A stretch of 64,000 nt of DNA from Hericium rajendrae (GCA_033439255.1 CM065886.1:2170001-2234000), one strand, 5' to 3'; numbered from the stretch's first letter, positions 26,801 to 40,180 are shown. The notes: generated from the sequence alone by a model not told the origin. Numbers and translations: made by a program.

Positions 26801-27935
26801 TAATATCAATGTTGAAGCGTTGTCTACGCTTCTTCCAAATTGGATACAATAGAGCATACAAGGTGTCGGTTCCCCACACTGTCGTTAAGCGCAGGAAAAT
26901 GATCTGCATTTCAAAGATGGATCAATCCGATCAAACGTGAGCCTGGCGACTAGCAACAGCACCGCTCTCTCTTCTCCGATGCTTTTCGAGCTGATCCACC
27001 GGCAACTTCGACATATTGAAGCCTCGCCTCGCATAGTACGTACTGATTGCAGTGATTTATCCGTCTTATCATGCATAATATTGTCACGGGGCCTCGGACA
27101 GCACTCCAAGCCGCGAGAGTCCGCGGCAATCCTTTGATTCTCCCCATCTCCCGTATGATGCTACCACGGATCAGTTTGTCAACACATATGGCATCAGAAG
27201 TCATCTTCGGTTGAACTCTGATTTTCCTTGAGGCTGTCTTGCGGTTGCGCTGAAAGAAAAGACGTAAGACACTAATTAATTTGTTCAGGACCTCCAGCAT
27301 CACAGAGTCTGACATGTGCATGACGCGTCGTCGGAGGCCATCCTTGCCAAACGCACAGGTCTCTCAAGATCATCACTGCCATTTGTCCCTGGGCCTCGCT
27401 CAGACTGGCCCCATAGAGGTAAGGAACTAGCGTGAACATTCTTCCTTGGGGTGCGGTGATGATGATGACCTGGGACCTGTACAGCCTGTCGTCCACCTAT
27501 AACATGGCCGCTATCGAAGGTCGTTGTGGCATCATAGTCCCTCACGACCCTTGATCAGCTCGTCGCAGGAAACCATCGTCCAGGTAGCAGACGACTGACG
27601 GCTACGTACGGTTCCCGGACTTGTCCCCTCACCTCCCACTGCTCTGGATCAGCACCGCCAACGTCACGCTGGAGACCGTCGTACCGTTTATTAAACCGCG
27701 TTCTGAGCTCTCCTGTCCTCCACCTCCCCTCGGTTTCCGACCTGTTTGGTTCGGCCCACTTGCCATTCTCTGTGTCTTTCTCTCGTACATACTATACACT
27801 GCGCATTTTGCATTCATTGAAGCTTGCTACTTAGCCCCGCATCATCTAATTCTGCTATACTTTGGCATCTGTCTATCTTCTATTTTCTCCGCGCCCACTC
27901 TTCCCCGGCACGTGGCGATCACATTCACTTCCGAA
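23898..27935. other. Gene-poor 4-kb interval
   Basis: Promoter of SAH1, then sequence with no convincing gene. The best coding-like stretch is 24231-24551 on the minus strand (YLPCFDVYIDIPCKFNGRP, TDWSQLPQLRFTG, LEVAKMLDELFEFTF). It has no ATG and could be one exon of a gene or a relic. The remainder holds short unsupported open stretches. The last 300 bp are the likely promoter of the gene at 27936. Confidence 0.4.
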
Positions 27936-29160
27936 ATGGCAAACCCGAACTACCAGCATTGGATTAAAACCGAAAATGGTGAGTCCACTGTGGTACTCTG
28001 TTCTCCCTCGCAGCTACTGACTCTCGCTACCAGTCGAACCGCACCATGCTTACACCTTCAATGATGCTTCAGGACAGCGCGGCACCTCTATGCGCCGCCA
28101 GACGTACGCAAATGCGCGCCCGAACTCCTCGAGCTCGAGCCTTCGCGGCGCCATGGGCGACATGGCCGTGTCCTCGTCGCAGTACTCCGGCTCGCCGTCC
28201 CCACCAAGCGACCACGCCCGACCCCCAACGCGCTCATACGACGTCGCCTCGGGCATGGTCTGGACGCAGGCTTCCGCGGAGCAGCTCCCCACGCACACCC
28301 AGTACGCCGCTGCCGCCGGCATGCAGTTCGGCTCCCCCACGACATCGCTCTCCGGCAGCCCCACACATAACGCCTACGCACAATACCAAGAGTACCCTAC
28401 TAATACCGGCTACGCCATTAATCAGCCTTCGGCACAGCAACAACAACACCAGCACGCCTCGTACGGCTACCAAGACCAGTTCGACCCCCAGGCGATGATC
28501 GCCTCCTCGTCCGCCGTCGCGTTCTCCACGCCCCGCGCCGGCACCGCCACGGACGAGCTCCGCCAGCTGCGCACGCGGATGCGCGAGCTCGAGCTCATCA
28601 ACGAGTCCGCGCGGCTGCGCATCCGCGAGCTCGAGTCGGAGCTCGCGCACCCGCTGCAGGCCTCTGCCTTCCCCTCCGCCTCCACCAGCACCACCGCCTC
28701 GGGCCTCCCCGCTCCGCCTCCCCCCGGCGCGTCCTTCGCAGCGTCGTGGAAAGCGCGCACGGACGCGCGCGTGCGCCTCTTCTGCTCGCTGAACCGCGCA
28801 GGCAACGCGCTGTGCGCATGGCACGACTCGCGGCGCGAGCGGCGCGCGCACCCGCCGCGCATGGCGCCGCCGGGCACGCTCAACTGCGGGTGCACGTTCG
28901 AGGAGGCGCTCTTCGAAGAGAGCCTCGCGCGCCACGGCGTCGGGAGCTACCACCCCGGCGAGAGCGTGCGCATGGACCCCGCGCTGCGCAACCCGCTGCT
29001 GTGCCTGCTGCAGGCGCGCTTCGGGTACCGCGACGGCGACTTTGAGCGCGACCCTGCGACGGGCGGGTGGCGCGAGGGCGAGGGCCACGCGGCGTGGGAG
29101 GCGAAGGCGCTCGCGGGCGCGGCGAGCCATCGCAAGCACCGCGTTGAGGAGCGCCGGTAG
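27936..29160 (+). CDS. Conserved basidiomycete hypothetical protein
   Basis: Exon 1 27936-27978 (MANPNYQHWIKTE), intron GTGAGT...CTACCAG, exon 2 28034-29160; the phases close at 389 residues. The N-terminal half is low-complexity (Ser, Gln, Tyr, Pro). A short coiled coil (TDELRQLRTRMRELELINES) sits mid-protein. The C-terminal 150 residues are ordered: SWKARTDARVRLFCSLNRAG, ALCAWHDSRRERRAHPPR, LNCGCTFEEALFEESLARHG, MDPALRNPLLCLLQARFGYR. This C-terminal block is familiar to me from Agaricomycete hypothetical proteins without known function. Third-position GC is very high, in contrast with the NLR genes. A transcription or chromatin role is only a guess from the layout. Confidence 0.85.
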
Positions 29161-29586
29161 GCCGCTGCTGCTGTTGGTTGTTGCGCAACTGTATTTTTCC
29201 TGTTTGTTCGTTTCGTTTCGTTTTTCGCGCGGTCTTGCCGCTCTATAGCATAGCTTCTACATCACCATCACGATATTTCCACCTTCACGACCTGTAGATT
29301 TTGTTCTTCTGCCCACGCATCGCTAGCCACTGTAACCATAGTATCTCTCCTGTCTGTTGTGCGTTCTCTATATATTTAGACTTACCTTATATCCGCCTAA
29401 TACTACCTCTGTATCCCTTGCATCGATGACCAGTCCTTTGTCCCATGATTTGTTCGGAACGATAACTTAAGTAAACGAAGCCTTGGTACATATGTACATC
29501 CACCAAACTGGTATTAGGCTTCGGACCAAACAGATGGATTCAAAATCACTTGAGAAGCTGCGCGCGTGGGCCCTGGCGGCAAATGA

Positions 29587-30597
29587 CTACAGCTTCGCGG
29601 CGGCATTCGCATAGCCATACTCCCCGCCCTTGTCGACGCCCTGGAAACGCAGATTAGTCGACCCCGGGCCAGCCCCACTGCGGTTCACTCACGCGTTTGT
29701 ACGCAGGCCTGCAAGCACACGTCAGCAAGTCGCCAGTGGGCAGAGACAGACCTGAACGACGCACCGGTCCTGCACGCGCTTGATCCACTCCTTCGTCTTG
29801 GTGCCGAGGCTCTCCGGCGCGCGCGCGGCGAGGCCCTCGAGCCCAAAGGACATCATGTAGTCCGCGCTGGTCGGCCCCTCGCCGCCCGCGAACCAGTCGC
29901 CGCTCTTTGCGAGGTGCGCTTCGATGAATGCGAGGTGCGTCTTGAGCTGCGGCTCAATTAGGCGCGCGGAGATGTTGTCGAAGACGGCGCGGAGGAGCCA
30001 GCGGAGGAACCACGGCGAGCGGCCGGGGATCAGCGCGAAGATGTACTTGTTCACGAGGATCGGCATGAGCGAGCCCTCGGAGTAGTGCGTGACTTTCGCA
30101 GAGTCTCGTCAGCGGCGTGATGGTCTATGCAGGGGAGACGTACAGTAGAGGTCGTCGACCTCGCCGGAGGCGGGGGGCTGGGCCTTGCCGTTGCCATATT
30201 TCTTGATGATATACGCGATGATGGCGCCGCTCTCGGCCACGGTGACGTTTCCGTCTGTGTCGGTGATGACAGGAGACTTGCCGAGCGGATGCACGTCGCG
30301 CAGCTCCTTCGGGGCAAGCAGGTCCTTGCCGCGCTGGTAGAACTTGATCTCGTACGGGACCTCGAGCTCCTCCTGCGGTGACATTAGTAAGAACACTGGA
30401 AAGAGATCGAAAGAGAGCGCACAAGCAGCCATAGAATGCGCTGTGAGCGGGAGTTGTTCAAGTGGTGGACGATGATGGCAGGTGCAGCGCCCGTGGCCTC
30501 TGGCTGCGATTCTGAGGTCGGGATGTCTGTCAAATTCGTGATACAGAGCTAATGCAGCTATCTGACCTTTGATGGTGCTGGTAGCGTCGGCGGACAT
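29587..30597 (-). CDS. Glutathione S-transferase (GTT1/Ure2-like group)
   Basis: Conjugates glutathione to electrophiles or reduces peroxides in the cytosol. Six exons from ATG 30597 (MSADATSTIK). The thioredoxin-fold N-domain holds IVHHLNNSRSQRILWLLEEL, with the Asn/Ser active-site region typical of this fungal group. It continues with EVPYEIKFYQRGKDLLAPKE, the cis-proline loop GKSPVITD, and the glutathione-gamma-Glu contact VAESGAIIAYI. The helical C-domain includes GDWFAGGEGPTSADYMMSFG. The end is spliced from RVQDR to PAYKR to GVDKGGEYGYANAAAKL, stop at 29587-29589. The late exons are tiny (14-16 nt and about 50 nt). No lesion is seen. The substrate is unknown. Confidence 0.92.
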
Positions 30598-31051
30598 GGT
30601 TCGATAGAGGCGAAGAGGACAACGACGAGGAGATTGGAGGCGAGGAGGATGAAGATGACGCGCAACTTCAAGAGCACTTCGCTGCCGTGTTGCCAGTGAG
30701 ATTCGCAAGGCTGTCACAGTCAGGGCACACGGGATCGCCGGCAGTCGAAGTGCCGGAGCGAGCAGCATCTCAGTTTAGTGCTCACGAACAAAAACAGCCG
30801 TGCTGGCTCGTTGCACAGTATCTCACGACGTGGTCCATGTGCAAGAGTGTGCGTGCAGTGAAACTGGATACAGAACGAGATGGATGGACATGGGATGGAC
30901 TCGAAGCACAGACCCGCGGGCGCTAGGGGACTTGATCCTCGCGTGGGCACTGGGCGCTAAGCTCGACGATCCCCGCCGGCGCTAAGCTCGACGCGTCGGT
31001 GGCGTACGCGTCTTCCGTACACCGACCGTCGCGTATCTCCTCCTCCTCGAC

Positions 31052-33132
31052 ATGCCTTCATCAATCCGACACCAAGCGAAGCGTATCTGCCTGCTCACTC
31101 TAATGGCCTCCGTCGGCTCGTCCGTACAGTCATCATGGGCACGGCAAGACCTCGCGGCCACGCACCCTGATCCCCACAGCCTCTCCACCCGAGGTGCGTC
31201 CAAAATCCCGACTATATGCGCACTAATTTGCTCCTGCCATCCCCACAGACCTCGGCCTCTCGCAAGCTGAGCACGCCGCGCTCTTCCGCACCGGGGATCT
31301 GCACCTCTACTCGCACAAACCCGACTGCTTCCGCAACGCAGCACACCACATCCGCACGCGCTGCAGCGCGCTCGAGCTCGACGAGGGCCTGCGCGTCCGC
31401 GGTGCGTTCCCTCCACCCGGCGTATCATTTACTTGTCCTAAAACCACGCCCAGCGGCGATCGCGATGACGCTCTGCGAGCTGCAGACGGCGCAGTACCGC
31501 GCGCTGCCGCTCGAGTGCGAGGCGTTCAGCACCGACGTCGCCGCCGCGCTCGCGTACGACGCGCCGTACGCCCCGTGCGTCGAGTGCGTCGCGCCTGTCC
31601 TTCTGGTCGTGCGTGCGCGCTGATGCTTGCGAAGGGCCATATCGCGCAGCGCGCAGTTCTGGGCGAGCTACTCCGGTTACCTGCGCGAAATCCGTGCGTC
31701 GTTCCTCTTTTTCCTCTCGCCGCGTCTCATCGTGCACAGCCCAACTCTGCTTTGCGTTTCAGCGCGGCAACGATATTAGTACGTATTTCGCGCATATATG
31801 CTGCATTTCCCGTCATCCAGCCGTATGTAGGCGAGGCACAGGAGATCTACAAGAACGCGACGCTCGAAAAGCTGGCACTCTTGCGCCGGCTGAACACGGA
31901 AGACGAGCACAGCGAGCTGCGAAGACGACATTGGGAGCACCTGATCGCGGTTTGGCTTTTCAATTCTTCTGCTTGACAGGACTGACTGGCTGTGATTGAC
32001 GCCGCAGGAGACGAACAATGCAGTGGGCGAGCTCCGCGCCGCATCTTCGGTGGTCGACGATGTCGCAGCTGGCATCGCCGAACGAACCACAAACACATTT
32101 CAAGAGGTACATACAGTATATACCAACGCTCACGGCATCTGCACCGCTGACACTCCACACAGCTCCTCCTCCGCTACGAAACCTCGCTCGCCTCCGCCCA
32201 CCAGCAACACGAACACCAGCGCGCCTCCGCCCTCTCGCAGGCAAGCATACATTTGCACCTCTTTCCATCGCGCTGACGCCGCGCACAGCACGCCACCGCG
32301 CTCGCGACCCTCGCACACGACCTCCCGCGCACGCTCAGTCTGCACCTCAACACCCTCTTCGACGCGCTCGACGCGCGCACGCGCGACATGGCGCTCGTTT
32401 CCGTGCGCCCTCGCTCCCCTCGCTCCCCCTCTCCTCTCCTTACACCACCCACGTAGGACCGCATCTCCAGCCGCTACGAAGCGCTGCACACCAGCCTGCA
32501 CACCGCGGAACAGGCACGCCCCCTCCTCCCCTCCCCTCCCCTCTCCACCCCACGCTGACGAGAAACCGCAGACCGTCGGGAGAGTCGCAGCGCACGCGCA
32601 CAACGCCAGCGCACAGCTGAGCACGAGCACGCGCCGCGCCGCGCGCGGGGCCGCGCAGCTGGGCGCGGCGGTCGCGCAGGTCGCGGCGCGGGCACGCGCG
32701 GAGATGGAGGGGCTGAACGGGACGGCGGCGGCGGTGCGCCGCGAGATGACGATGCGGAGTGCGTGTGCTTTTTGCGCCCTCGCGTTCGAGCTAGTTAATG
32801 GGTCAGAGATTAGGTGTGGAGGGCGGGTGGTCGTGGGTGCTGCTGCAGCTCGCGCTGCGGTCGCCGGCTCTGGTGCGTGGTCTCCCCGCCCCTGTGGACG
32901 CGTCTCACGCTGTGCTGCAGGCGATCATTGTGCTCTTCGCGCTCGTGCTGCGCGGCTGCGTGCCTGGGACAAGGTATGCTTTCGCCCGCGTGCGCTGGCC
33001 GCTGACACCCTCTCTTACGCGTGCAGGACACCGCCTGTGGCCGTCTGCTGCCACCAGCATGCTCAAGCTCAAGGATCAAGGCGCAGAAGCCGCCCGCGCG
33101 TGGCGCGGATTCCGGGGCTGCTGTGGACGTGA
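31052..33132 (+). CDS. KAR5-like nuclear fusion (karyogamy) protein
   Basis: Known: KAR5/Tht1/Brambleberry proteins sit in the ER/nuclear envelope and are needed for nuclear membrane fusion after mating. Seen: ATG 31052 with a signal-peptide-like start (RICLLTLMASVGSSVQSS), then many exons: CFRNAAHHIRTRCSALELDE, AIAMTLCELQTAQYRALPLE, FSTDVAAALAYDAPYAPCVE, FWASYSGYLREI-like part, EIYKNATLEKLALLRRL, TNNAVGELRAASSVVDDVA, a long coiled-coil region, and a late hydrophobic segment WSWVLLQLALRSPAL joined to AIIVLFALVLRG that fits a transmembrane helix. The Cys-rich N-domain plus coiled coil plus TM is the KAR5 layout. The C-terminal exon (ending IPGLLWT at 33132) is less sure. Confidence 0.8.
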
Positions 33133-33379
33133 TGCTCGCTTGATCGCTCTGGCTCTGGCTCTGGCTGCTTTGGCTCATGCTTCTCTGGCTCTGGTGCTCG
33201 CTGGCACGCGGTTCGATCTGTGTATTCCCTGGCTATGCCTCGAGGTGAAATGTATGTACAGGTGGGGGTGTAATACGAGGCGCTGGTCTGCCTGGCGAAT
33301 GCGAGATGCACGTGCGTTGATGTTCCGCATATTGAGGTCCGAATGGACGCTGGTCCGTGCTGTGGATCCGGAAATGTGA

Positions 33380-35330
33380 GACGCGGTGCGCGAGTGATCT
33401 GCCTCCGACCTCGGGTGCGAGGGGGGCATGCTAACAGCGACGAGGGCGCGCGGCGCGACGATCAGGCCGTGCTGTGTTCGATGGCACGGACGTACGTGCT
33501 GCAGGGCTGGAGGCACGTAGACTGCAGATCCAGCGTCGACGCGTTTCGGGCACGATGGATGCAGCAGGCGCGTCTTGTTCCCAGCAGCGCACAAAGGTGC
33601 TGCAAAGACCATCATCTGCATGGATCTGTTTGAGGTGAGCTTCAGATGGGCAGCAGAACAGCTTTGTTCCATTTACGGAGAGGCGGGCGTTACATGCGAA
33701 ATTGAGCGGGAGACATAATAGGTGCATGTTGGCCCGCGCCGCTCACTGATGCGTGGGCGCCGGGCGTATCGGTGTTAGATGGAATGGGAGGCGCGTTTGC
33801 GCGATGAAGCCGGATGCATAAAAAGCGGGTGATGGTGTTCGCCCAGTATTCGGGCAAAGGCTACATAGGATGGGGCTAGTCTCCGAGCAGACCTTATACA
33901 GAAGAAAGTTGTTTTGGGATGGGGCCAAGGCGATGGGAGATGCATCATCACCGCGGGATGACGACGAGCGGCGCACATGAGGGCCCCTGAATACTCGGTA
34001 AGAGATCAGATCCTCAAACCCCGAATTTTGGGCTTTCCGTCCGCATGAATTTGGAGCCAAAAATGTTCAAAATCACCCATGTTTCCGAGGCCAATCCGTC
34101 AGCAAAATCTGCTCGGACCTCCGAGAGCATAAGATCCGTCCGCATGCTAGGATCGAACCTCAAAACTGGCAAAATCCTTCTTTAAGTCGTATTGTATGGT
34201 CATAATGGTGTAAGTGGAGGTGCTTCAAGGGCGCGGTACGGCGATTGGGTCAGTGGACGTGACCAGGCGCCGCGATGCGGCACGGAGGATGGCTCGCGGA
34301 GGCCGGGGCACAAGGATCTGAGCCTTGCCAGGATGTTCAGGGTTCCTCGCAGATGGGGGAACGGTATAACGGCGACGCTGTGAGACCGCGACGTCGGTAG
34401 GAGACGCTGCATCTTGCCATGGCCACAGATCATCACGGTTGCGCGAAACGCATACGTACCCTTGCCAGACGGCAAAGCGCAAGCGCACGAGATAGGGAGA
34501 ACTCTATGCTGATTTGAGACTGATCGAGGGCTTCCCTTATGAAGACAGGCCGGGCGATGAGCAAGACGCACCTTCGCGGCGCAGTAATGTCGGTCGTGCG
34601 ACTGGCGAGAGATGATGGACGATGCCCCGGAGGGTGTGCGGCGTATGGCAGTAGTATGGCCGTTGGATGCGAGCTTGGGGTGAAACTCGCGCCCGAGTCA
34701 CTGGAGATGATGCGAAAGCGGTCGCATGACGGCGACAACGTCGTACCGTGATGCCTCGATACGTCAGCGATAAGGTCAGAACCATCACATGCAGGACGGG
34801 CGAGCAGTGTCGATGCACGGAATAGAAGCTGGGGTTCGCCGCTTTGTGGCCGTGGCGGGCTGGATGAGGTCGTAATGAGGCAAGGGCACAAGAACAATAG
34901 CAAAATCGGGCGCGTATCGTGTTTCAAGTTGTACGCAGCGCCAAAGCGACGAGGAAGTGCGGATGCGGGGAGAGGATGGTAGCTGGAGGTGTGGCGGGCA
35001 GGGCACGGAGCCGAGAAATCATAAAAGGAAATTTGCGGCGGAGCGGCAAGTCGCCAGTCTCAGTCTGCGAACCTCCTCGTCGTCTCCCACTCCTCCTCTC
35101 TTCAACACCACCACCACCCCTTCGTCGGAGCAATTCTTCCCGCTTGCGCACCCGACTGTGCGTCTCGACCGGCCGGCTCAACGCTGACACCCCATCAGGG
35201 ATTCGAAGCAGCTTGGTTCTCGTCAGCATCAAAGCAGACGAATCGATCTTGCTCCTGCGCTTGTTCCCCGCCTATATCTCGCCAGACAGTTCGAGAGTAT
35301 CTGGCTCGCCCGTCCTGCCTGTCGCTGGAC
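33380..35330. other. Intergenic, 2 kb
   Basis: Short open stretches only. The tRNA B-box-like sequence near 34150 has no acceptor stem or A-box. The last few hundred bases are pyrimidine-rich and likely the promoter of the La-motif gene. Confidence 0.4.
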
Positions 35331-38300
35331 ATGGCTTCCTCGGCCCCCTCCAACCCGCCGCTGTCCTACGCTGACCGTGCAAAGCGCGCACAGCAGCTCA
35401 AAAATGCGCCCGTCAGCACTTTCGTGCCCCAGCGCCCGGGCCCTCCGCCCGTCCCAGCAGACGCTCGTGCACTCCCGCGGCTCCCCAACGGAAATGCAGC
35501 GCATAGTGCGCCCCGCGCCGACGCGTCCAAAGCTACCTCACCGCCCACTAGCGCCGACCCCACGCCCTACGAATCCGCCGCGTCCTCCCACTCACAGACG
35601 TCGCAAACCACGTCGCATTCCATGACCGAGGACAAGAGCCCGCGTCCCAACGGTGCCCCAGCCACGTCCGATCCTCCGTCTGCGGCACCAGCGCCTCAGC
35701 AGACATCCAAACTTGCAGTCCCCAACGTGTGGAATGTGCGAAAAGAACAGAGGGCACAGGCCCATGCGCAGTCTCGTCCGCACCCTCAAAATGCAGCATC
35801 CAGCGCGTCCAGCTCCCTCTCCCCTGTTCGCATCTCAGCACCAGCATCTGCCAGTACCTCGTCTGCTTCTGCGTCTCGATCGCCGCGAGAGGACAGCGGC
35901 CCACGATTGCAAAATGGCGTCAGCGCATCCTCAAACAAGGCCGCCGGCGGATCTCATGATGAGTCAGATACTGCAAGTGCAAGGACACAGCATCCAAGGC
36001 CGTCGCCGCCTGCCGTCGACGACCCCGAGAGCTGGCCGGAAGTCGGCAAGGCCGTCGCCGCAACAAAAGCACCGCAACAGGGCGGAACCGCACATGGGAA
36101 TGGAGGGCAGGCGGAGAGCAGAGATGCGGAGAAGGAGAAGAAGGACGAGGAGGCTTCCTCAAGCCATTCTCCAACGCCCAGGAAGAGTGCGTTTTCTGTT
36201 AATATTTTGTCAATCTTCTATTTGTCTCTGTCATCCTTCGTCGTCATGTTCGATTCTTGTGCATCCGTGCTAGTGAATGGTGCCCATTCTCTCGCATGTC
36301 AGCACAGCTTTTATATTTGAATCCTTGCGCATTCTGCTCTGCGTCTTGTCGGACTGTGCTGATGACTGTATCGCGACTCGGCATAAACAGGTGAAAAGCC
36401 CAAATGGGTCGCAATCCCGCCCGAAGAGCTCCGCGCCGCCGCCGATGCGCAACAGCGCTCGCAACCGCACTCGCGAAGTCAGTCGACAAGACATGCCGCA
36501 CCGCGAAATCGCGGCTCGGGCTCTGGCGCTCCATCGACCCAAGGGTCGCAGGGGCGCACGTCCGCCTCGCACTCGCGAATACAAAGCCGCGCCAGCAGCG
36601 TGCACTCCTCCCCACGGCACCCTACGCGCGGCCGGCGGCTACACTCCGACGACGTCCCCGCCCTCCCTACCATACCCACCGCCGAGCACCTCAGCACCAT
36701 GAACCCACCGCGCCAGCCGCAGCCTCGAATATCGCCCGGCCACAGCCCGCACGTCTACGCGGACCCGCCGCTGCCGCTGCACGCGCCCATCCCGCACGCG
36801 CCCGCCGCGCCCGTCGCGGAGATGTACCACGCGCCGACGCACACGCCGCCCGCGCACGCACACACGCCCGGCGGCACCGTGTACTTCCTCCCGCCCGTGC
36901 CCGCGTCCGCCTCGCCGTACCAGGCCGGCTTCGCGCTGCCGCCCAACGGCTACGCGCCGGGGCCGCCGCCCACGCACGTGCCGCAGTACGGCGGCATGTA
37001 CCCGCCCTACGCGTACCCGGGCCCGTACATGCCCTACGGCTTCCCGCCCGCGCCCGCGCCGCACATGTATACCTACCCGCCGCCGCCGCCGCCACCGCAG
37101 GAGCTCCAGCCGCAGGTGCGGGTGCAGGAGGTGGAGGTGGAGGTGGACGGGGAGCTGGCGGGCGTGCCGCCGCCGACGCAGATGACGCGCGCGCCGCCGC
37201 CGCAGGAGATCGACGCGCTCGCGGGGTACCGTGCGCTCGAGGCGCGCCCGCGCGGGGTCGTGTTCGGGAGCGTCGGCCTCCCGGGCGGAAGCAAGAGCCC
37301 GAGCCCCGCTCCCGCCACCGCGGACGCAGAGCGCGAGGACGTGGGTGTCGCAGCGCTGAGTTTGAAGGGGTTCTCGATTGGCGTGCAGGCGGAGAAGGGG
37401 GAGGACCTCGGAGATCTTACGGATGGCGCGAAGTGGGAGTTTGGGACGACGCGGGCGGTGGATGCGGGGACGGAGCGGCGCGTTGTGGATGTTGGCAGGC
37501 TGTTCACGAGCACGCTTGCCGTGCCCCCGCAGCAGCAGACCGCGCCGGAGCCCGAGGCAGGCATGGAGCGGCGCGCGTTCGACGTCGGCGGGCTCTTCAC
37601 CGGCACGCCCGTCCCGCCCACACAGCAGCAACCCGCGCCGCCCGGCCCCGAGCCGCGCGCACGCGACGAGTTCCTCGAGGTGAAGGACTTCGGGTACGGC
37701 TTCGGCCACGCAAGCGGCCCCGGCCTCGGCCCGGGCCTCGCGCGCGCACAGCGCATCCAGCGCGAGCGCGACGACTTCCGCCCGCGCGGGCGCGGCGGCG
37801 GCGCGTACGTCCCCGGCCCGCCACATATAGGGCGGCGCGGACGCGGGTTCGGTGGGCGCGGGTACGGGCGCGGATTTGGCGGGCGCGGCGGGTTCAGGCA
37901 GCCGCCGCCGCAGCAGTACACGCCGCCGGGGGCGTACCAGGCCCTGCCGCCGGACGCGCCGTACTACGCGTACGTGCCATATGACCAGCCCCCGCCGCCG
38001 CCGCCGCCACCGCAGTATGCGTTCCCGCCGGTGGCAGAGGCGCCGTATGCCCCGCCGGCGGGGGACGCGCCGTATGCGCTCGATCCGACGCGGTACCAGC
38101 TGCTCATGCAGCTCGAGTACTACTTCAGCATGCAGAATCTCTCGCGGGACGTGTTCCTGCGGCGGCACGTGAGTCTCTTTTCGTTTTGGATTTGGGTGCG
38201 CTGAGCTGACGGTGTGGTGGTGTAGATGGACTCGAGGGGGTGGATACCGGTGGAGCTGCTCGCGTCGTTCAACCGCGTGCGGCAGCTGACGACGGACGGC

Positions 38301-38582
38301 GCGCTCGTGCGCGAGGTCTGTGCGCTGTCGGGCGCGCTCGAGGTGTCGAGCGCGGGGACGCACGTGCGCAAGGCGCGCGGGGAGTGGGCGCCGGTGGTGT
38401 TCCCGGACGCGGCGGAGAGCACGGTCGAGGAGCAGGGCGGGTGGGCGGGGGAGCAGGGCGAGTGGGCGCCGGGCGCGGCGGAGGAGCACGAGGAGGAGGA
38501 GGACTGCGAGGAGGATGACGAGGACGAGGTGGAGTTCGTGATGGGCCGCGAGGCGGGCCCGCCGTGGGTTGCGGCGCGGTAG
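35331..38582 (+). CDS. La-motif RNA-binding protein (LARP1/SRO9-like)
   Basis: Exons 35331-36186, 36391-38168 and 38226-38582; all junctions are GT-AG and the phases close at 996 residues. The La motif at about residues 860-930 is split by intron 2: LMQLEYYFSMQNLSRDVFLR then MDSRGWIPVELLASFNRVRQ and LVREVCALSGALEVSS. The rest is low-complexity: Pro/Ser/Ala-rich N-terminus, Pro-Tyr-rich centre, an RGG-like stretch (GRGFGGRGYGRGFGGRGG) before the La motif, and an acidic tail. Known: LARP1/Sro9/Slf1 proteins bind mRNA and affect translation. The junction GTGCGT...AACAG at 36187-36390 is 204 nt, long for this genome. A cytoplasmic translation role is inferred. Confidence 0.9.
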
Positions 38583-39553
38583 AGGTGCGTCGTGGTGGTG
38601 GTGGTGGTGCTTGCTGCACGTGCCTAGACGCGGTTGGGTCTCCCGTCCTTCATCCCAAAATCGACGACGGCGACGCGTTGTACATTCCTATTTAACGGAC
38701 CGCAGCGGCACGCTGCGCCCTTTCCTCTCTGTATTGCCCTTGTTTGTTTGACCAGCCGCTTATATTGACACCATAATATCCGTCCTGTCGTCTTTTTGTC
38801 TCGCTTGCTGCTCGCATACGCTACGTATCGTATTTCTCGGGTTCTGCTCACCATAGCATCATCGTCTCGCATATACACCTCACGCCGTGCGTCCTCCGCG
38901 CACGAACCTATACTGGCAGCCACATGTTTTGGTACGACTGCTCTCTGTTTTCCTCTGTCTCTTTTGTTCGGCCGGCACTGCATGCATATGGCTCTGTTCC
39001 TTGCTGACTTACCATTCACGCCTGCATCGTTGAATACAGTGACATTCATGTCCGGTACCGTAGCCATAACGTCGTCTGTACTTTATGTTGATATCCGAAG
39101 CCGTGCCGGGTCTTCTTGGACCAGGCGGTATCAGGTGCTGCGCTTAACACCACATTGTCGTTGCAGCAACACCAAACCGAAACGATCGTCGTTATTGGCG
39201 TCGGTAAGGAAGATAAGTAGTGTCGTTCCTTACCGCCACTTACGCGGTGGGACGAAGTCGAGATCCATCGGCAGCACGAAGCATGATGCGAAGCAGTTTC
39301 AATATGTCACGCGGCCCACGTTCTCCAGTACTTCCTGCGTCCGGGCTGCGCGTTCTGTCGGCAATCGCGCAACGCAACGTCTCGCTGGATCAGAATGCGC
39401 GAAGCCGATCTTCAATTCCTGGCCGCATCGCATGCTCGCAATGTCAGAGTGCGCACTGAGCGGTCCAACGGTCGAGCTCTGTGCGCGGGCAAGATGATAG
39501 AAGATGATGCGCCACTGACGACGCCGCTAAGCGCCCTGGTGCGTTGTCTATCG
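38583..39553. other. 3' flank of the La-motif gene
   Basis: Non-coding by appearance: a 3'-UTR-like start, then short open stretches without support. Confidence 0.4.
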
Positions 39554-39555
39554 TA

Positions 39556-40180
39556 AGATAGACGACACGCAAATCCACCACCCCCCTGATCATTACGTAA
39601 TGTGGCGTGGGAACCGCCAAATTTGGGAGGACTGATACATTACCCACCGAGAATTTAGCTGAAAACTCCCCGGCATGTGGGGGAAAGGTTCATAAAATAG
39701 TAGGCACCCCATGCATGCATCAATCAAGGCTCAGGAACCTGCTGGGATACCAGCAGCAGTCTCCTAACCCATCTCGGGGGCAGGCTCGCACCCCGGTCGG
39801 AGCGGGTGCATGAACGTTCCGTTATCTTATCTACTAATCTAACCCAAATAGGCTAAGATAACATCATGTGATGGATTACATAAGTCACGTGACCCGCCAA
39901 ATGTTGTCGGGCCAAATTTTGGAAAATGCACCAGGAGCATCGGAAAGGACTGAAAAGCACTTTCGGGAAGGGTTGGGTTGGTTCAGGTTGTGGGCCTTAT
40001 ACAGCCCCCAAAATTTCATATTTCCTCGAAATTCTTCCGGGCATCTGTGCTCATGCATCCCTGGTATACATCCCAGGAGGTAGTTTTATGAATGTGTGAG
40101 TGGCCATGGAGGAGATGTCGTCGCCGTCGAGGGTCCGAGTTGCTTACATAAGGGGTGGTGGATTTGCGCGTCGTCTATCT
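39556..40180. mobile_element. MITE-like element with ~31-bp TIRs and TA flanks
   Basis: Left end AGATAGACGACACGCAAATC at 39556, continuing CCACCACCCC to about 39586; the right end at 40151-40180 is its reverse complement with one or two mismatches. Both ends are flanked by TA (39554-39555 and 40181-40182), the target duplication of Tc1/mariner-type elements. There is no coding capacity inside 625 bp. It lies 380 bp upstream of the G-alpha gene. Confidence 0.7.

Noticed and set aside
28234-29139. 301-codon minus-strand frame opposite the hypothetical gene at 27936
   Set aside because: Arg/Ala-rich shadow of a GC-rich coding exon.
34141-34160. tRNA gene suggested by a GTTCGATCC B-box-like sequence on the minus strand
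   Set aside because: No A-box, anticodon loop or pairing acceptor stem around it.
36404-38489. Very long frames overlapping the La-motif gene on both strands (526 and 616 codons)
   Set aside because: Caused by GC-rich third positions; Arg/Ala-rich composition with no motif, whereas the chosen frame carries the La motif and spliced phases.
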